From an uncultured Granulosicoccus sp. (GTDB lineage Bacteria; Pseudomonadota; Gammaproteobacteria; Granulosicoccales; Granulosicoccaceae), in contig CANMQI010000006.1 of the NCBI GenBank assembly GCA_947499955.1, positions 248,001 through 312,000 of the forward strand: a stretch of 64,000 nt of DNA, written 5' to 3'. Position numbers and translations under genes: made by a program. Shown here piece by piece: positions 42,155 to 52,055 of this stretch; the first letter of the stretch is position 1, and every line of letters begins with the position of its first letter. Under the pieces are notes generated by a model. The model was not told the DNA's origin. It ran no database searches and saw only the letters and a program-made list of their open reading frames with translations.

Positions 42155-44968
42155 TCAAACACCATCCGTCGTTCCGGCATCAACACTGCCAGCGGTTTCA
42201 GTTCCAGTCGTGCTACCCGCATCATCATTGCCGGCTGTGGTTGTGTCGGCTCCGGTGGTGCCTCCGGTGTCGTCGTTGCCAGCTGTTGCAGTTTCGGTTC
42301 CGGTCGTGGCTCCTGCATCGTCGTTGCCAGCTGTAGCCGTTTCAGTCCCGGTGGTTGTTCCCGCGTCATCGTTGCCAGCTGTAGCCGTTTCAGTTCCGGT
42401 CGTGGCTCCTGCATCGTCATTGCCAGCTGTTGCAGTTTCAGTTCCGGTCGTGGTTCCCGCGTCATCGTTGCCAGCGGTGGTCGTTTCGGTTCCGGTGGTC
42501 GTTCCCGCATCATCGTTGCCAGCTGTAGCCGTTTCAGTCCCGGTGGTCGTTCCCGCGTCATCATTGCCAGCGGTGGTCGTTTCAGTCCCGGTCGTGGTTC
42601 CTGCATCATCGTTGCCAGCGGTGGTCGTTTCGGCCCCGGTGGTGCCTCCTGAGTCGTCGTTGCCAGCAGTAGCCGTTTCGGTTCCGGTGGTCGTTCCCGC
42701 GTCATCGTTGCCAGCTGTGGTCGTTTCGGTTCCGGTGGTTGTTCCCGCGCCATCGTTGCCAGCTGTAGCCGTTTCAGTCCCGGTTGTGGCTCCTGCATCG
42801 TCGTTGCCAGCTGTGGTCGTTTCGGTTCCGGTGGTTGTTCCCGCGTCATCGTTGCCAGCTGTAGTCGTTTCGGTACCGGTGGTGCCACCTGTGTCATCGT
42901 TGCCCCCCGTAGTCGTGTCGATCCCGGTGGTGGTTCCCGCATCATCATTGCCAGCAGTGGTCGTGTCGGCCCCGGTGGTGCCTCCTGAGTCGTCGTTGCC
43001 AGCTGTTGCAGTTTCGGTTCCGGTCGTGGTTCCTCCGTCATCGGTGCCAGCTGTGGTTGTGTCAGCCCCGGTAGTAGTGCCCGTGTCATCGTTGCCTGCC
43101 GTGGCGGTTTCGGTTCCGGTAGTGGTGCCAGCGTCATCGCCTCCCGTGGCCGTATCAGAGCCCGAATCCGTACCTGGGTCAATGCCAGTATCAGTGCCCG
43201 AGTCAGTTGTACCAGTATCGGTATTCCCCGAATCGGTAGTACCGGTATCAGTTGTTCCGGAATCAGTATTTCCCGAATCGGTCGTACCTGAATCGGTCGT
43301 ACCCGAATCGGTCGTACCTGAATCAGTCGTACCTGAATCAGTCGTACCGGTATCGGTCGTACCCGAATCAGTCGTACCGGTATCGGTCGTACCCGAATCA
43401 GTCGTACCGGTATCGGTATTGCCTGAATCAGTGCCTGTTCCAGGTGTCGGATCGCAAACATCACCTTGATCGTCACCATCCTGATCCTCCTGATTCGGAT
43501 TAGGCGTGGCCGGGCAATTGTCCTCATCGTCATTGACGCCATCATTGTCACTGTCCAGGTCGTTGGAGTCATCACAGGCATCACCCAGTGCATCCCCGTC
43601 ACTATTCGCCTGGCTCGGATTAGGGACAGTAGGACAATTATCGACATCATCCTTGACGCCATCATCGTCACTGTCCAGATCGTTGGAATCATCACAGGCA
43701 TCACCTAGTGCATCCCCGTCACTATTCGCCTGACTCGGATTGGGGACAGTCGGACAATTATCGACAACGTCCTTCACGCCATCATTGTCACTGTCCAGAT
43801 CATTGGAGTCATCACAGGCATCACCCAGAGCATCTCCATCAATATTCGCCTGGTTCGAATTAGGTGTTCCCGGGCAGTTGTCTTCAACATCCCTCACGCC
43901 ATCATTGTCGCTGTCCAGATCATTGGAGTCGTCACAGGCATCACCCAGAGCATCTCCATCAATGTTCGCCTGATTCGGATTGGATACGGTCGGACAATTA
44001 TCGATCGCATCAGGCACGCCATCTGAATCGCCGTCAGGCGGCGGATCACTTCTGTCCAGTGGCCTGGTGCCGTTTGCGATTTCCTCGATATTGCTGAAGC
44101 CATCCTGATCCGTATCAAAATCCTCGAACTCATAATCATTGGCATTGAAGGTGAAAACGGCCCCCGAACCGACATCCTGACCAAGCTCCAGAGTAGCGAT
44201 CTTGAGAATTCTTTCGGAAGTTGCATAGAACAGCACGGATACCGATGCCGGTGTATTTTCAACGACCGTTGTTTCACTCAACCAGGTATCACCTTCACGG
44301 TTGATCTCCACGCTTTCGTCGTTGACCGTTGCCGTTGCAAAGACAGCGTCACGCGCCTCTGCGGCAGCATTGGCCATACCCTGTGGGAGAGCGGCCTTGA
44401 TGGACAAGGGCACGAATACCGGAGGAGCTACCGGAACCGTCGGGTCGCTGAAGGCATTTGCACCTTCCTGACTACGTTCGTAGTAATTCGAATATCCGTC
44501 ATTGTCCTGGTCGAACTGCGAATAGGTGAATACCTTGAAGGTCAATGTTGCCGGGCTGGACACCGACCCCGCGTACAGGATCTTGCTGGCACTGGCCATT
44601 GGAACCAGTACCTCATCAATCAACTCATACCAGGTGAGAGAAACGACTGTTTCGCTGTTCGCGGGTCTGGTGGTTCGCAAGATGAACTGCTGCGTGACAG
44701 GATCAGGGAGCACATTGATGGGGTCACCACCACCAATGGTGACCTGCAGCACCAGATTGTCCACGACGATATTACGTGCCCGTTGCAGCTCATCAGGCGC
44801 GTTGAACGACATTCCGACGTTCGAACCATCGCTCTCGACCGTCCCGGAATTGCCACTCTGATCGCAGGCACTGAGCAGACCCAGCGCCATCAGCACAGCG
44901 ATACTGCCGGCCTTGCCGCGCCACGAAGGCAGCCAACTTCCGAAACTTCGACAGAACTGGCAAATCAT
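42155..44968 (-). CDS. Repeat-rich lipoprotein with thrombospondin type 3-like calcium repeats
   Basis: 937 residues. Signal with lipobox ([12 protein letters not shown]). A beta-rich N-terminal domain of about 290 residues follows. Then come five ~40-residue repeats of the type [20 protein letters not shown]...GDALGDACD, the calcium-binding thrombospondin type 3 pattern. Next is a [10 protein letters not shown] region, then 20 units of 16 residues ([16 protein letters not shown] type) to the end, with no C-terminal domain. It probably projects a long acidic stalk from the outer membrane. Long open frames on the opposite strand and in another frame here are repeat artefacts. It starts with an ATGA overlap on the upstream gene. 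Confidence 0.8.
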   Translation of the reverse strand: MICQFCRSFGSWLPSWRGKAGSIAVLMALGLLSACDQSGNSGTVESDGSNVGMSFNAPDELQRARNIVVDNLVLQVTIGGGDPINVLPDPVTQQFILRTTRPANSETVVSLTWYELIDEVLVPMASASKILYAGSVSSPATLTFKVFTYSQFDQDNDGYSNYYERSQEGANAFSDPTVPVAPPVFVPLSIKAALPQGMANAAAEARDAVFATATVNDESVEINREGDTWLSETTVVENTPASVSVLFYATSERILKIATLELGQDVGSGAVFTFNANDYEFEDFDTDQDGFSNIEEIANGTRPLDRSDPPPDGDSDGVPDAIDNCPTVSNPNQANIDGDALGDACDDSNDLDSDNDGVRDVEDNCPGTPNSNQANIDGDALGDACDDSNDLDSDNDGVKDVVDNCPTVPNPSQANSDGDALGDACDDSNDLDSDDDGVKDDVDNCPTVPNPSQANSDGDALGDACDDSNDLDSDNDGVNDDEDNCPATPNPNQEDQDGDDQGDVCDPTPGTGTDSGNTDTGTTDSGTTDTGTTDSGTTDTGTTDSGTTDSGTTDSGTTDSGTTDSGNTDSGTTDTGTTDSGNTDTGTTDSGTDTGIDPGTDSGSDTATGGDDAGTTTGTETATAGNDDTGTTTGADTTTAGTDDGGTTTGTETATAGNDDSGGTTGADTTTAGNDDAGTTTGIDTTTGGNDDTGGTTGTETTTAGNDDAGTTTGTETTTAGNDDAGATTGTETATAGNDGAGTTTGTETTTAGNDDAGTTTGTETATAGNDDSGGTTGAETTTAGNDDAGTTTGTETTTAGNDDAGTTTGTETATAGNDDAGTTTGTETTTAGNDDAGTTTGTETATAGNDDAGATTGTETATAGNDDAGTTTGTETATAGNDDAGATTGTETATAGNDDTGGTTGADTTTAGNDDAGSTTGTETAGSVDAGTTDGV
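42185..43144 (-). repeat. Twenty 48-bp tandem repeats
   Basis: Twenty in-frame 48-bp units encode 16-residue repeats with consensus [16 protein letters not shown]. Units differ mainly at synonymous sites and at a few Thr/Ala/Ser positions. The units are contiguous without spacers, so this is not CRISPR. Confidence 0.9.
43197..43436 (-). repeat. 15-bp tandem repeats ([10 protein letters not shown])
   Basis: About sixteen 15-bp units encode five-residue [10 protein letters not shown] or DSGNT repeats between the calcium-type repeats and the 48-bp array of the same gene. Boundaries are approximate. Confidence 0.8.
43464..44040 (-). repeat. Five ~120-bp thrombospondin type 3-like repeats
   Basis: Five units of about 120 bp, with long stretches nearly identical at DNA level (for example around 43590-43840), encode DxDxDGxxD calcium loops and the CPxxPNxxQ motif. 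Boundaries are approximate. Confidence 0.85.
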
Positions 44969-45579
44969 GGTAAAGGCTCCACTACGATGGTGACGTCGAC
45001 ATTCTGATCACTGGTACCACTACTGCTACTGCCGCCGGCAGCCGATGCCAGCGCACCGACGACAACCAGTCCCAGAACGCCATAGAGCACCTTGCGGCCT
45101 GTGGACATGCCAGGCGCGGGAACTTCCACGGCTGGAGCGTCCACTACCGGTACGGCACGTTCAACCAGCTCTCGTTCGATCGGATCAAAGGCAAACCCCT
45201 GCAGAGTACGATTTTCTGCCAGATCGGTAGCCTCGAGGTAGTACTGAATGGAATCGATTTCGCTGTCAGTGGACAAGGATGTCGTGTAGATGCCGGTCGA
45301 GCCCAGTGGCTCCATCCGGCGATCCTGGTACACCGACTCTCCATCCAGTCGATAATGCAGAAATACCGACGCGACTCCGGTGTCATCCGTGACAGTGGCT
45401 GTAAACACCTGAGTCTCACCCTTGATACCCTGCTCTACGGGTCGGGATTCAATGACGGGCGGGCTCGAATCGAGTTCCTGAGCCCACGTTTTCGTGGGCA
45501 TGACCAACATGACTTGCATGAATAGCTGCAAGCCTGCCAAAGTCATCGTCAAGATACGACCTTGAAGAAATGACTGCAT
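44965..45579 (-). CDS. Secreted Ig-like protein with C-terminal membrane segment
   Basis: 204 residues. N-terminal signal ending [10 protein letters not shown]; a beta-sandwich-like stretch [23 protein letters not shown]...[13 protein letters not shown] of Ig/bacterial surface type. A hydrophobic segment [20 protein letters not shown] near residue 165-185 is followed by a short Ser/Gly tail. No family recognised. It overlaps the repeat-lipoprotein start by 4 bases and lies 30 bases after the TolA-like gene, so the three form an operon. Confidence 0.65.
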   Translation of the reverse strand: MQSFLQGRILTMTLAGLQLFMQVMLVMPTKTWAQELDSSPPVIESRPVEQGIKGETQVFTATVTDDTGVASVFLHYRLDGESVYQDRRMEPLGSTGIYTTSLSTDSEIDSIQYYLEATDLAENRTLQGFAFDPIERELVERAVPVVDAPAVEVPAPGMSTGRKVLYGVLGLVVVGALASAAGGSSSSGTSDQNVDVTIVVEPLP

Positions 45580-45609
45580 TTATAGAGTCTCTGATAGGTG
45601 TTGAGGTTG

Positions 45610-47691
45610 TTACCAGGAGATGGCTGACCAGCCATCTTCATCGCGTTTACTTGACAGGGCGATGGATGATAGCGAAGCGGGCGGTTTCACATAAGTCCCA
45701 TTCGCCCGCTGAACCCGGTTGATCTGCAATGTTCCCTTTATCTCGCCGGTGGCATTGCTGGTAGACACGTTCTTGATTCGAGCGTCAATCGCCGTGCTGT
45801 TTTCAAACATCTGCATGAATTGCTGTACGCGAACGCCGGAGCGCTGTGTCAGGCTGACAACTGCATTGATATCGCGTTGGCTGATGGCCTGCTGCAGATT
45901 GACGAAACGTTGATAAACCAGCTGCAAGTCGGCATCGCTGACCACCTGACTGGCCGATGCCACGGTCTCACTGGCCTGGCCGGCTGAATCCGACTCGCTG
46001 GGAGCGACCTGTTGCCAATTCGCGTCTGCATTGTCACTACCACTCTGTGCCGAGCCTCTGGCCTGCTCTGCCTGAGCTTCACGCTGGCGAGCCTCGATCA
46101 AGCGTTGCTCTCGTGCCTGTTGTCGTTGCAAGGCTGCACGCTCTTCCGCGATGCGTTTGTCTGTTGCGATTCGATCCCGATCGATTGTCGATGTACCGGC
46201 AAGTGCAGACGTCGCGGCAGAATCAGACTCTGAACGAGACTGCGCAAGCCGTTGTGCCTCCGCGCGAGCCGCCTCTTCCGCAGCTCGAACCTGTTCGATA
46301 CGCGCTGCCTGCTCCTCAGCACGACGTGCCGCCTCTTCTCGGGCTGCCTCTAACTCGGCAAGCCGGGCAGCTTCTGCACGAGATGCCTGTGTTTGAGCCA
46401 GACGGGCAGCTTCCTCGCGTGCTGCCTGCGCTTGAGCCAGACGGGCAGCTTCCTCGCGTGCTGCCTGCGCTTCAGCCAGACGGGCAGCTTCCTCGCGTGC
46501 TGCCTGCGCTTCAGCCAGACGTGCAGCTTCCGCGCGTGCTGCCTGCGCTTCAGCCAGACGTGCCGCTTCTTCGCGTGCGTCCTGTGCTTCAGTCAGACGG
46601 GCAGCTTCCTCGCGTGCTGCCTGCTCTTCAGCCAGCCGCGCTGCTTCCTCACTAGCCGCCTGCGCTTCAGTCAGGCGTGCAGCTTCGTTACGGGCTTCCT
46701 GTTCTTCAGCCAGTCTTGCCGCTTCGGCAGCTGCCACTTGTTCCTTGTCCTGTTCGGCTGAGATCGTCCCGGACCGAAGCTGATCGATTCGGTTCTCGAT
46801 CTCCATGAACTCGTTCGCTCCATAGCCATAGAGCGACCGGTCCATGGTGGCAAGTGCTTCCTCTGCCTCATCCAGTGAACCGGCGGCAACGAGCTGCTCG
46901 AGACGCTCTTGCTCTGCACGAAACTTCTGCATCATCGGTGATGGTGAATACTCGACAGCTGCTTCATTGTCTGATGGAGCAGACACATCGGTACCAGAAA
47001 CACCGTTGGCAATAGTGGCCGGATCGCTTCCAGGAAGCTTCAGCCAGGCAGGAGGGCTGGACAGTACAAACGAGCCGACACCTGCGGCAATGAACAGCAA
47101 TGCCAGCACCATGGCCAGCCAACGTCCACGTCCGGACTTTCCCTCGTATTCATCATCCTCATCGAGACTGACGCCAACAGGCCTGTGCCAGTCTTCGTCC
47201 AGCGCAAGGCTGTCATCGAGATCCAGGGAGCCCAAACCAGCGTCCTGTCGTGCCGGGCGAGCCGAGCTGGTATCAACCGGGCGACTACGCCCCGTTCCAG
47301 CGGGTGAAGAGGCAGCCCCTTCTCCCGTGCGTCGCGATCTGGGGTCGAGTCGTGTGACATTATTCTGCGCCCTGTCTTCCGGCTTTACGACATCAGGCGC
47401 TCTTGTGATCTTTGGCTCACTCGACCCCTCATCAAGAAAATTCAGGTCGAGTTCGCGTTTGTCGGTGCTGGTAGTCAGTTCCGGCGGCGGTTCCACCGGC
47501 GCACCGGGTTTCGGTGGCAGTAGGGGGCCTGATCTGGATACAGGTACCGGCTTGCGAATGATAGGCAGAGGGCGTTCCCCTGCCTTGTCTACCGGTTTTT
47601 TTCGAGCTGGACTGCCCTCGTCGTCTTCCGCGAGGAAGTCGAACATGGACTCGGCGTCCTTCTTGTCACTATCAAATTCTGGTTCCGACAT
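45610..47691 (-). CDS. TolA-like single-pass inner-membrane protein with helical repeats
   Basis: 693 residues from ATG 47691; a GTG at 47706 is an alternative. A roughly 190-residue cytoplasmic part rich in Pro, Asp and Arg is followed by one membrane helix (WLAMVLALLFIAAGVGSFVL). Next come a short helical region and eleven 13-residue repeats of AARLAEAQAAREE type, likely one long charged alpha-helix. A C-terminal domain of about 110 residues (LVYQRFVNLQQAISQRDINAVVSLT...) looks NTF2/SnoaL-like. The layout resembles TolA or other periplasm-spanning rods, but the C-terminal domain is not TolA. Function unknown. Confidence 0.7.
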   Translation of the reverse strand: MSEPEFDSDKKDAESMFDFLAEDDEGSPARKKPVDKAGERPLPIIRKPVPVSRSGPLLPPKPGAPVEPPPELTTSTDKRELDLNFLDEGSSEPKITRAPDVVKPEDRAQNNVTRLDPRSRRTGEGAASSPAGTGRSRPVDTSSARPARQDAGLGSLDLDDSLALDEDWHRPVGVSLDEDDEYEGKSGRGRWLAMVLALLFIAAGVGSFVLSSPPAWLKLPGSDPATIANGVSGTDVSAPSDNEAAVEYSPSPMMQKFRAEQERLEQLVAAGSLDEAEEALATMDRSLYGYGANEFMEIENRIDQLRSGTISAEQDKEQVAAAEAARLAEEQEARNEAARLTEAQAASEEAARLAEEQAAREEAARLTEAQDAREEAARLAEAQAARAEAARLAEAQAAREEAARLAEAQAAREEAARLAQAQAAREEAARLAQTQASRAEAARLAELEAAREEAARRAEEQAARIEQVRAAEEAARAEAQRLAQSRSESDSAATSALAGTSTIDRDRIATDKRIAEERAALQRQQAREQRLIEARQREAQAEQARGSAQSGSDNADANWQQVAPSESDSAGQASETVASASQVVSDADLQLVYQRFVNLQQAISQRDINAVVSLTQRSGVRVQQFMQMFENSTAIDARIKNVSTSNATGEIKGTLQINRVQRANGTYVKPPASLSSIALSSKRDEDGWSAISW
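46294..46722 (-). repeat. Eleven 39-bp tandem repeats
   Basis: Eleven contiguous in-frame units encode 13-residue repeats (AARLAEAQAAREE and variants). Neighbouring units in the middle are nearly identical at DNA level. They form the rod of the TolA-like protein. Confidence 0.88.
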
Positions 47692-47821
47692 AAGCTGTAC
47701 TTGCACGCCATCTGAATGACGGATGGGCGGTGTCTGAGACGATTAGCCATCATAGCCCAAATAAGCCTGAGCAATCTCGGGAATAATGTGATGGTTCAAC
47801 ACTTTAGAGCAGAACCAGTGA

Positions 47822-48265
47822 TCACTGATTGCTACTGAGCGACAATTCCCAGATTTCGGATACGAGGCCCAAAGCCGACCTTTCCGGCATTTCCACGACC
47901 ACTGACGCGGCGCCGTCGGGACCGTTGGCCAGCCAGCCACCGGATTCCAGCCCGTGTCGCGACTGTACAAAAGCATCAGTGTGATTCGGTGAGTGTGCTA
48001 CTCGAGGGTCGGCAACCTCCGTACTGGCCAGCAATTCGCCATTCTCATCAAGCCACAGCATCACGATGGGCCCTTCAGGCATCCCGGCCATCGACTTGCT
48101 TCGTGATGAACTCGAAAAATCAGTGGTTTGCTCGAGCTGCACCACGCGGTACACCTGCACGCCGGCATTATCGAAACGAAACAGCACTCGTATATCAGCC
48201 TGCAGGGGACTGGCAAACAGGGCGAACCCGATTACCCAGCCGAAAAGACGGTAACCGACCATCAT
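47822..48265 (-). CDS. Small secreted protein next to M64 peptidase
   Basis: 147 residues from ATG 48265, which overlaps the M64 stop (ATGA) and has GGAGG upstream. A signal peptide (FGWVIGFALFASPLQAD) is followed by DIRVLFRFDNAGVQVYRVVQLEQ and a C-terminal part of strands. No family recognised. The tight coupling suggests it works with, or is processed by, the peptidase encoded upstream; that is inference. Confidence 0.65.
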   Translation of the reverse strand: MMVGYRLFGWVIGFALFASPLQADIRVLFRFDNAGVQVYRVVQLEQTTDFSSSSRSKSMAGMPEGPIVMLWLDENGELLASTEVADPRVAHSPNHTDAFVQSRHGLESGGWLANGPDGAASVVVEMPERSALGLVSEIWELSLSSNQ

Positions 48266-50313
48266 CTGACCTCCAGCTGCCATTCCCAGGTAAAAATACC
48301 TGCATGAGGGGGCGGTTTGCGGATAACGCCACTGATATCTCGTACCTCCACGGTCAGAGTGTGAGTGCCGACATCAGGTGACAGAGTGAGTCGATCGGGA
48401 TCCTCACCCGCGAGAACAACTTCGCCATCGAGCACCCATTCCACCGACTGGACGTCTGATCCGAATATCGGACTGACAACGAACAACTGTGACTCTCCGG
48501 CATTCAGATTGACGGTTCTGGCAGTCGGCGAATAACCGCGAATTCCCCCGTCTGTATTCTCATAAAGACTCAACACCCAGACCTCACTGTTCACCGGTCC
48601 GAATGCGGCGTCAAAACTGCGCATACGACTGTTGAACGTCGGGCGATAGACGCCTCTATTACGATACAGTCCTCCTTCGAACAGACCCACGCCACTGTCG
48701 CCCTGCTGCTGTGGCAAGGGATCATCGAGATCGATCCAGTGCGCCCACGGAACCAGCTCTGGGTCGGTGATCGCGGTGACATTGGGATGATTACCTTCCA
48801 CGAACGTTGGAAATCCGGTGGTTTCCACCAGCAGGTTATCAACGTATTCGTCGGCCAGGTTGGCCAGACTGTGCCCCATCTCGTGCAGCGCAATCTGCGG
48901 TGCGTAGGCCGATGTAATGGCGTACCGTGCACCACTGTTGCCACTGCCGCCATAACGAATGTCGTTGACCAGCAGAATGACCTGATCGAAATCCGGATAT
49001 TCCTCGACGGCCTTCAGCAGCATCGTCAGTGAATCGGCACAGATCAGGCGCTGGATGGATCCACAATTGTAGGTACTGTCGTAATAGGTGTCACGGGCAT
49101 TGGTAATCTCATTGTCATCAGAGCCGGAATCTTCCGACACCGTACTGATCATATGCACACTGAGGGCATCGAAATGCCTGACAATCCCTGCATCAGACTG
49201 CATGTTCTCGATGGCATCTTCGACATGCTCCCGAAACAGCGATTGTTGATCATCGGTGTAACCATCGCCCAGTACGACCACGTGTACGGCATTACCGACC
49301 TCCACACCCGATAGCGTGATTCCCTTGCCGGAATCGGTCCTTGGATAGAGCGTCAGCGGCACGATTTCCCGAGTGACCTGCCCACGCAAATCCGTCGCCT
49401 TGACAACGACATTGACCAGCGTGACTTCATTGACATCACTGGCTGTCAAGGTAACAGAACCGTTGCTGGCAGAACCGGTCACGAAGGCGTTCGGTTCCAC
49501 GTCCAGTGTCACCGGATCGCCGTCCGGATCATCCGGATAGAGTCGAGCCGTGACGGTCTCGCGTGCCAGAAGTTCAGACGGCAGACGAGACAGGTTCAGC
49601 GTCGGCGCATCATTGACATCAATGACTTCAATGCGAACCCACGTCACCTCGTCAGACAGCCCACCGGGGTCACTCACACGCAGCGTGAACTCCTCGGAGA
49701 CGCCGATATCGTCTTGAGTCGGCAGCCCCGAGAGCAACCCTGAAGCAGTATCCAGACCCAACCAGGATGGCAGACCGGTGGCCGAAAAGCGCAGCGTGTC
49801 TTCATCGACATCCGAGGCTTCCAGTTGATAGGTAAAGCGCTGACCTTGCGCCGCGACCTGCGGCAGGTTGGACGACAGCACCGGCGCATCATTGACGGAT
49901 ACAACCGAGAGCGTCACCGACATGGACTGGCCGTCGAACGTTGTGTATTCGAAACCATCAGTACCCCAGAAATCAGCTTCTGGTGTGTACACGAACACCT
50001 GCGCACCGGGTTGCAGGGTCAGGAGCCCGTGCTGGGGTAAAGAGCGGATGACAACCGGATTATCCGGCGCTTCGGCAGAACTGTAGAAACGACCACGCAA
50101 CAAGGCATCTTCCAGCAATTCGAAGGACTGAGTTCCGCTCTGGTCTTCAAACACCGGAGGTGACGACATGACGGGCTCGTCGAAGATATCCGGATCCGTA
50201 TTCACGTCCGGCACGATCTCCTTGTCCTCGGAGCCACAAGCACTCAACATGACGCCCACGATGCAGACGGCCAATGACTTGAAGGTACTGCCGGTATGTG
50301 TAAAAACGTTCAT
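48262..50313 (-). CDS. M64-family metallopeptidase lipoprotein with cadherin/Ig-like domains
   Basis: 683 residues. Lipobox VGVMLSACGS. Two or three cadherin-like domains lie between residues about 60 and 330 (SVNDAPVLSSNLPQ, IDVNDAPTLNLSR). A peptidase M64 (IgA-peptidase-like) domain follows: VHVVVLGDGYTDDQQ, then the zinc site LHEMGHSLANLADEY. A final Ig-like domain contains VEWVLDGEVVL. It is predicted to be a surface-exposed endopeptidase, substrate unknown. GGAGG precedes the ATG closely. It is the likely first gene of the group running down to 42155. Confidence 0.85.
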   Translation of the reverse strand: MNVFTHTGSTFKSLAVCIVGVMLSACGSEDKEIVPDVNTDPDIFDEPVMSSPPVFEDQSGTQSFELLEDALLRGRFYSSAEAPDNPVVIRSLPQHGLLTLQPGAQVFVYTPEADFWGTDGFEYTTFDGQSMSVTLSVVSVNDAPVLSSNLPQVAAQGQRFTYQLEASDVDEDTLRFSATGLPSWLGLDTASGLLSGLPTQDDIGVSEEFTLRVSDPGGLSDEVTWVRIEVIDVNDAPTLNLSRLPSELLARETVTARLYPDDPDGDPVTLDVEPNAFVTGSASNGSVTLTASDVNEVTLVNVVVKATDLRGQVTREIVPLTLYPRTDSGKGITLSGVEVGNAVHVVVLGDGYTDDQQSLFREHVEDAIENMQSDAGIVRHFDALSVHMISTVSEDSGSDDNEITNARDTYYDSTYNCGSIQRLICADSLTMLLKAVEEYPDFDQVILLVNDIRYGGSGNSGARYAITSAYAPQIALHEMGHSLANLADEYVDNLLVETTGFPTFVEGNHPNVTAITDPELVPWAHWIDLDDPLPQQQGDSGVGLFEGGLYRNRGVYRPTFNSRMRSFDAAFGPVNSEVWVLSLYENTDGGIRGYSPTARTVNLNAGESQLFVVSPIFGSDVQSVEWVLDGEVVLAGEDPDRLTLSPDVGTHTLTVEVRDISGVIRKPPPHAGIFTWEWQLEVR

Positions 50314-50344
50314 GGCCTCCGGTCCACGCTGGGGAAACTCAACA

Positions 50345-51202
50345 CTACAAGTTCTGACGTGCCAATGCTGCTTCGATATAAATCTTTCGCAATTGTTTAC
50401 TCACCGGTCCAGGCGTACCGTCACCCAGCGCCACTCCATCGATATTCACCACTGGCATGACGAAGGTGGATGCACTGGTGATGAAGGCTTCCTTGGCCTG
50501 CCTGGCCTCTTCAATGGTGAAGGGCTCCTCCACCACGGTGTATCCGGCTTCGGTTGCAAACTTGAGCACCGCATGACGGGTGATTCCACTGAGAATTTCA
50601 TGCCCCAGATGGCGCGTCTGGATTTTCTTGTCTGCCGTCACGATATAGGCATTGTTCGATGTGCCTTCGGTTACCAGTCCGTCCTCGACCATCCAGGCAT
50701 CGTGCACACCGGCATCCAGCGCTGCCTGCTTGCCCATGCTGGGCGCCAGCAGACCCACTGTCTTGATATCGCGACGTTTCCAGCGTAGATCCGGTATGGA
50801 TATGACATGCATCCCTTGCTGTGCCATTGGCGAATTCAGCAGGTTCTTGGCCTGAGTAAACATCACAAGCGACGATTTCGACTTCACCGGATAGGCAAAA
50901 TCACGATCAGCCACGCCTCGCGAGACCTGAAGATACAACAGGCCTTCTTCAAGTTCATTGAGCTTGATCAATTCGAGTTGAGCTGCTTCGATTTCCGTTT
51001 CAGGACACGGCGCGGCCATGGACAGCTCCGACATCGAACGCGCAAGTCGCTTCAAGTGAGCCTTGTTATCAATCAGCTTGCCCTGCAGGACAGTCGACAC
51101 CTCGTAAACAGCATCCGCAAACAGGAATCCCCTGTCGAGAACGGAGATTTTGGCGTTCTCCTCGGCAACAAACTCTCCATTGACGTAAAACGTTCGACTC
51201 AT
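50345..51202 (-). CDS. PLP class IV aminotransferase (D-alanine aminotransferase type)
   Basis: 285 residues from ATG 51202 (MSRTFYVNGEFVAEENAKISVLDRGFLFADAVYE). The PLP Lys lies in LLAPSMGKQAALDAG, followed by the phosphate-site EGTSNNAYIV and SGITRHAVL. The length and DRGFLFADAVYE start fit D-amino-acid aminotransferase, but branched-chain aminotransferase and aminodeoxychorismate lyase share the fold. It lies 109 bases after the HAD gene on the same strand, so co-transcription is possible. Confidence 0.85.
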   Translation of the reverse strand: MSRTFYVNGEFVAEENAKISVLDRGFLFADAVYEVSTVLQGKLIDNKAHLKRLARSMSELSMAAPCPETEIEAAQLELIKLNELEEGLLYLQVSRGVADRDFAYPVKSKSSLVMFTQAKNLLNSPMAQQGMHVISIPDLRWKRRDIKTVGLLAPSMGKQAALDAGVHDAWMVEDGLVTEGTSNNAYIVTADKKIQTRHLGHEILSGITRHAVLKFATEAGYTVVEEPFTIEEARQAKEAFITSASTFVMPVVNIDGVALGDGTPGPVSKQLRKIYIEAALARQNL

Positions 51203-51311
51203 AGCTGATCTGATCTCTGCAACGCCAGCTTGACATGCCGGCAACGATGTTTGTCTTTCATGGAATTCCTGCCTGGCCAGCAATAACGCAAGCCTGACAG
51301 CTATCTGGCAT

Positions 51312-52055
51312 TCAGCGAACGAGAAGCGCGCTGATGTCGGACAATGTCTGCGCCTGAAAGTGCGGTCTGGGCAAGTGTTCCGGCCACCTGTCATTATACT
51401 GGTTGAACCACAATGTCTGTACGCCGGCGTTGCGTGCACCCACCACATCCGTGACAGGATTATCCCCTACATGCAACAAGGCCTGTGACGGCAACTCCAT
51501 GAATCTGAGACAGTCGTGGAACATGTCTGGTTCCGGTTTGGGTGCCGATGTCATGTTCGCTGCGAGTATCACATCAAAATAGGGCGCAATGCCGATCAGA
51601 TCCAGATCCGCATTGCCATTGGTGATGGCTGCAAGGCGGTAGCGGGACTTGAGTCGCGACAGCACATCCAGGGCATCCTCGTAGAGCTCGACTTCACTTC
51701 GGGCACGGTAGAAGACATCGAAGGCCTCCTCGGCCCATGCCTGCGGATAACCGAACTCCTCGAGCAAGGCTCTGAGACCTGCCAGGCGGATGGAACTGAC
51801 ACAACGTTGCAGGTCCGGAAATTGTTGACGAATCCGAGTCTGATACTGCAACAGGCTCTCGGGTGTATGTACGGACACTATTTTCGGGGTGCGCTCCCGG
51901 AACCAGTCGAACAATGCAGCGTCAGCCCGAGCAATGGCAGGCGCGCAATGCCACAGGGTGTCATCAAGATCAAAGGACACTGCCTTGACCCTGTCCAGCG
52001 AGGCCTCTGCCACGGCTACGGGCTCTGAGAGCCCACCTCCCGGTGCGCTGCTCAA
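51312..52055 (-). CDS. HAD-superfamily hydrolase (YigB-like)
   Basis: 247 residues. HAD motifs are SFDLDDTLWH (nucleophile), AITNGNADL, KPEPDMFHDCL and HVGDNPVTDVVGARNAG. The cap is helical. YigB of E. coli is an FMN phosphatase; the substrate here is unproven. The TTG start overlaps the lutC stop (TTGA); an internal GTG is an alternative. Placed at the end of lutA-lutB-lutC. Confidence 0.85.
   Translation of the reverse strand: MSSAPGGGLSEPVAVAEASLDRVKAVSFDLDDTLWHCAPAIARADAALFDWFRERTPKIVSVHTPESLLQYQTRIRQQFPDLQRCVSSIRLAGLRALLEEFGYPQAWAEEAFDVFYRARSEVELYEDALDVLSRLKSRYRLAAITNGNADLDLIGIAPYFDVILAANMTSAPKPEPDMFHDCLRFMELPSQALLHVGDNPVTDVVGARNAGVQTLWFNQYNDRWPEHLPRPHFQAQTLSDISALLVR

Noticed and set aside
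42185-43144. Possible CRISPR array
   Set aside because: The 48-bp units are contiguous, coding and have no unique spacers; no cas genes are nearby.
42135-43469. Long plus-strand ORF rich in Val, Pro and Ser, opposite the repeat lipoprotein
   Set aside because: It is the antisense reading of the 48-bp and 15-bp repeats; repeats whose unit is a multiple of 3 keep all frames open. No signal or domain.
42145-43704. 519-residue minus-strand ORF in another frame of the lipoprotein gene
   Set aside because: Same repeat artefact; composition is biased toward Arg, Pro and Met, and it has no domain.
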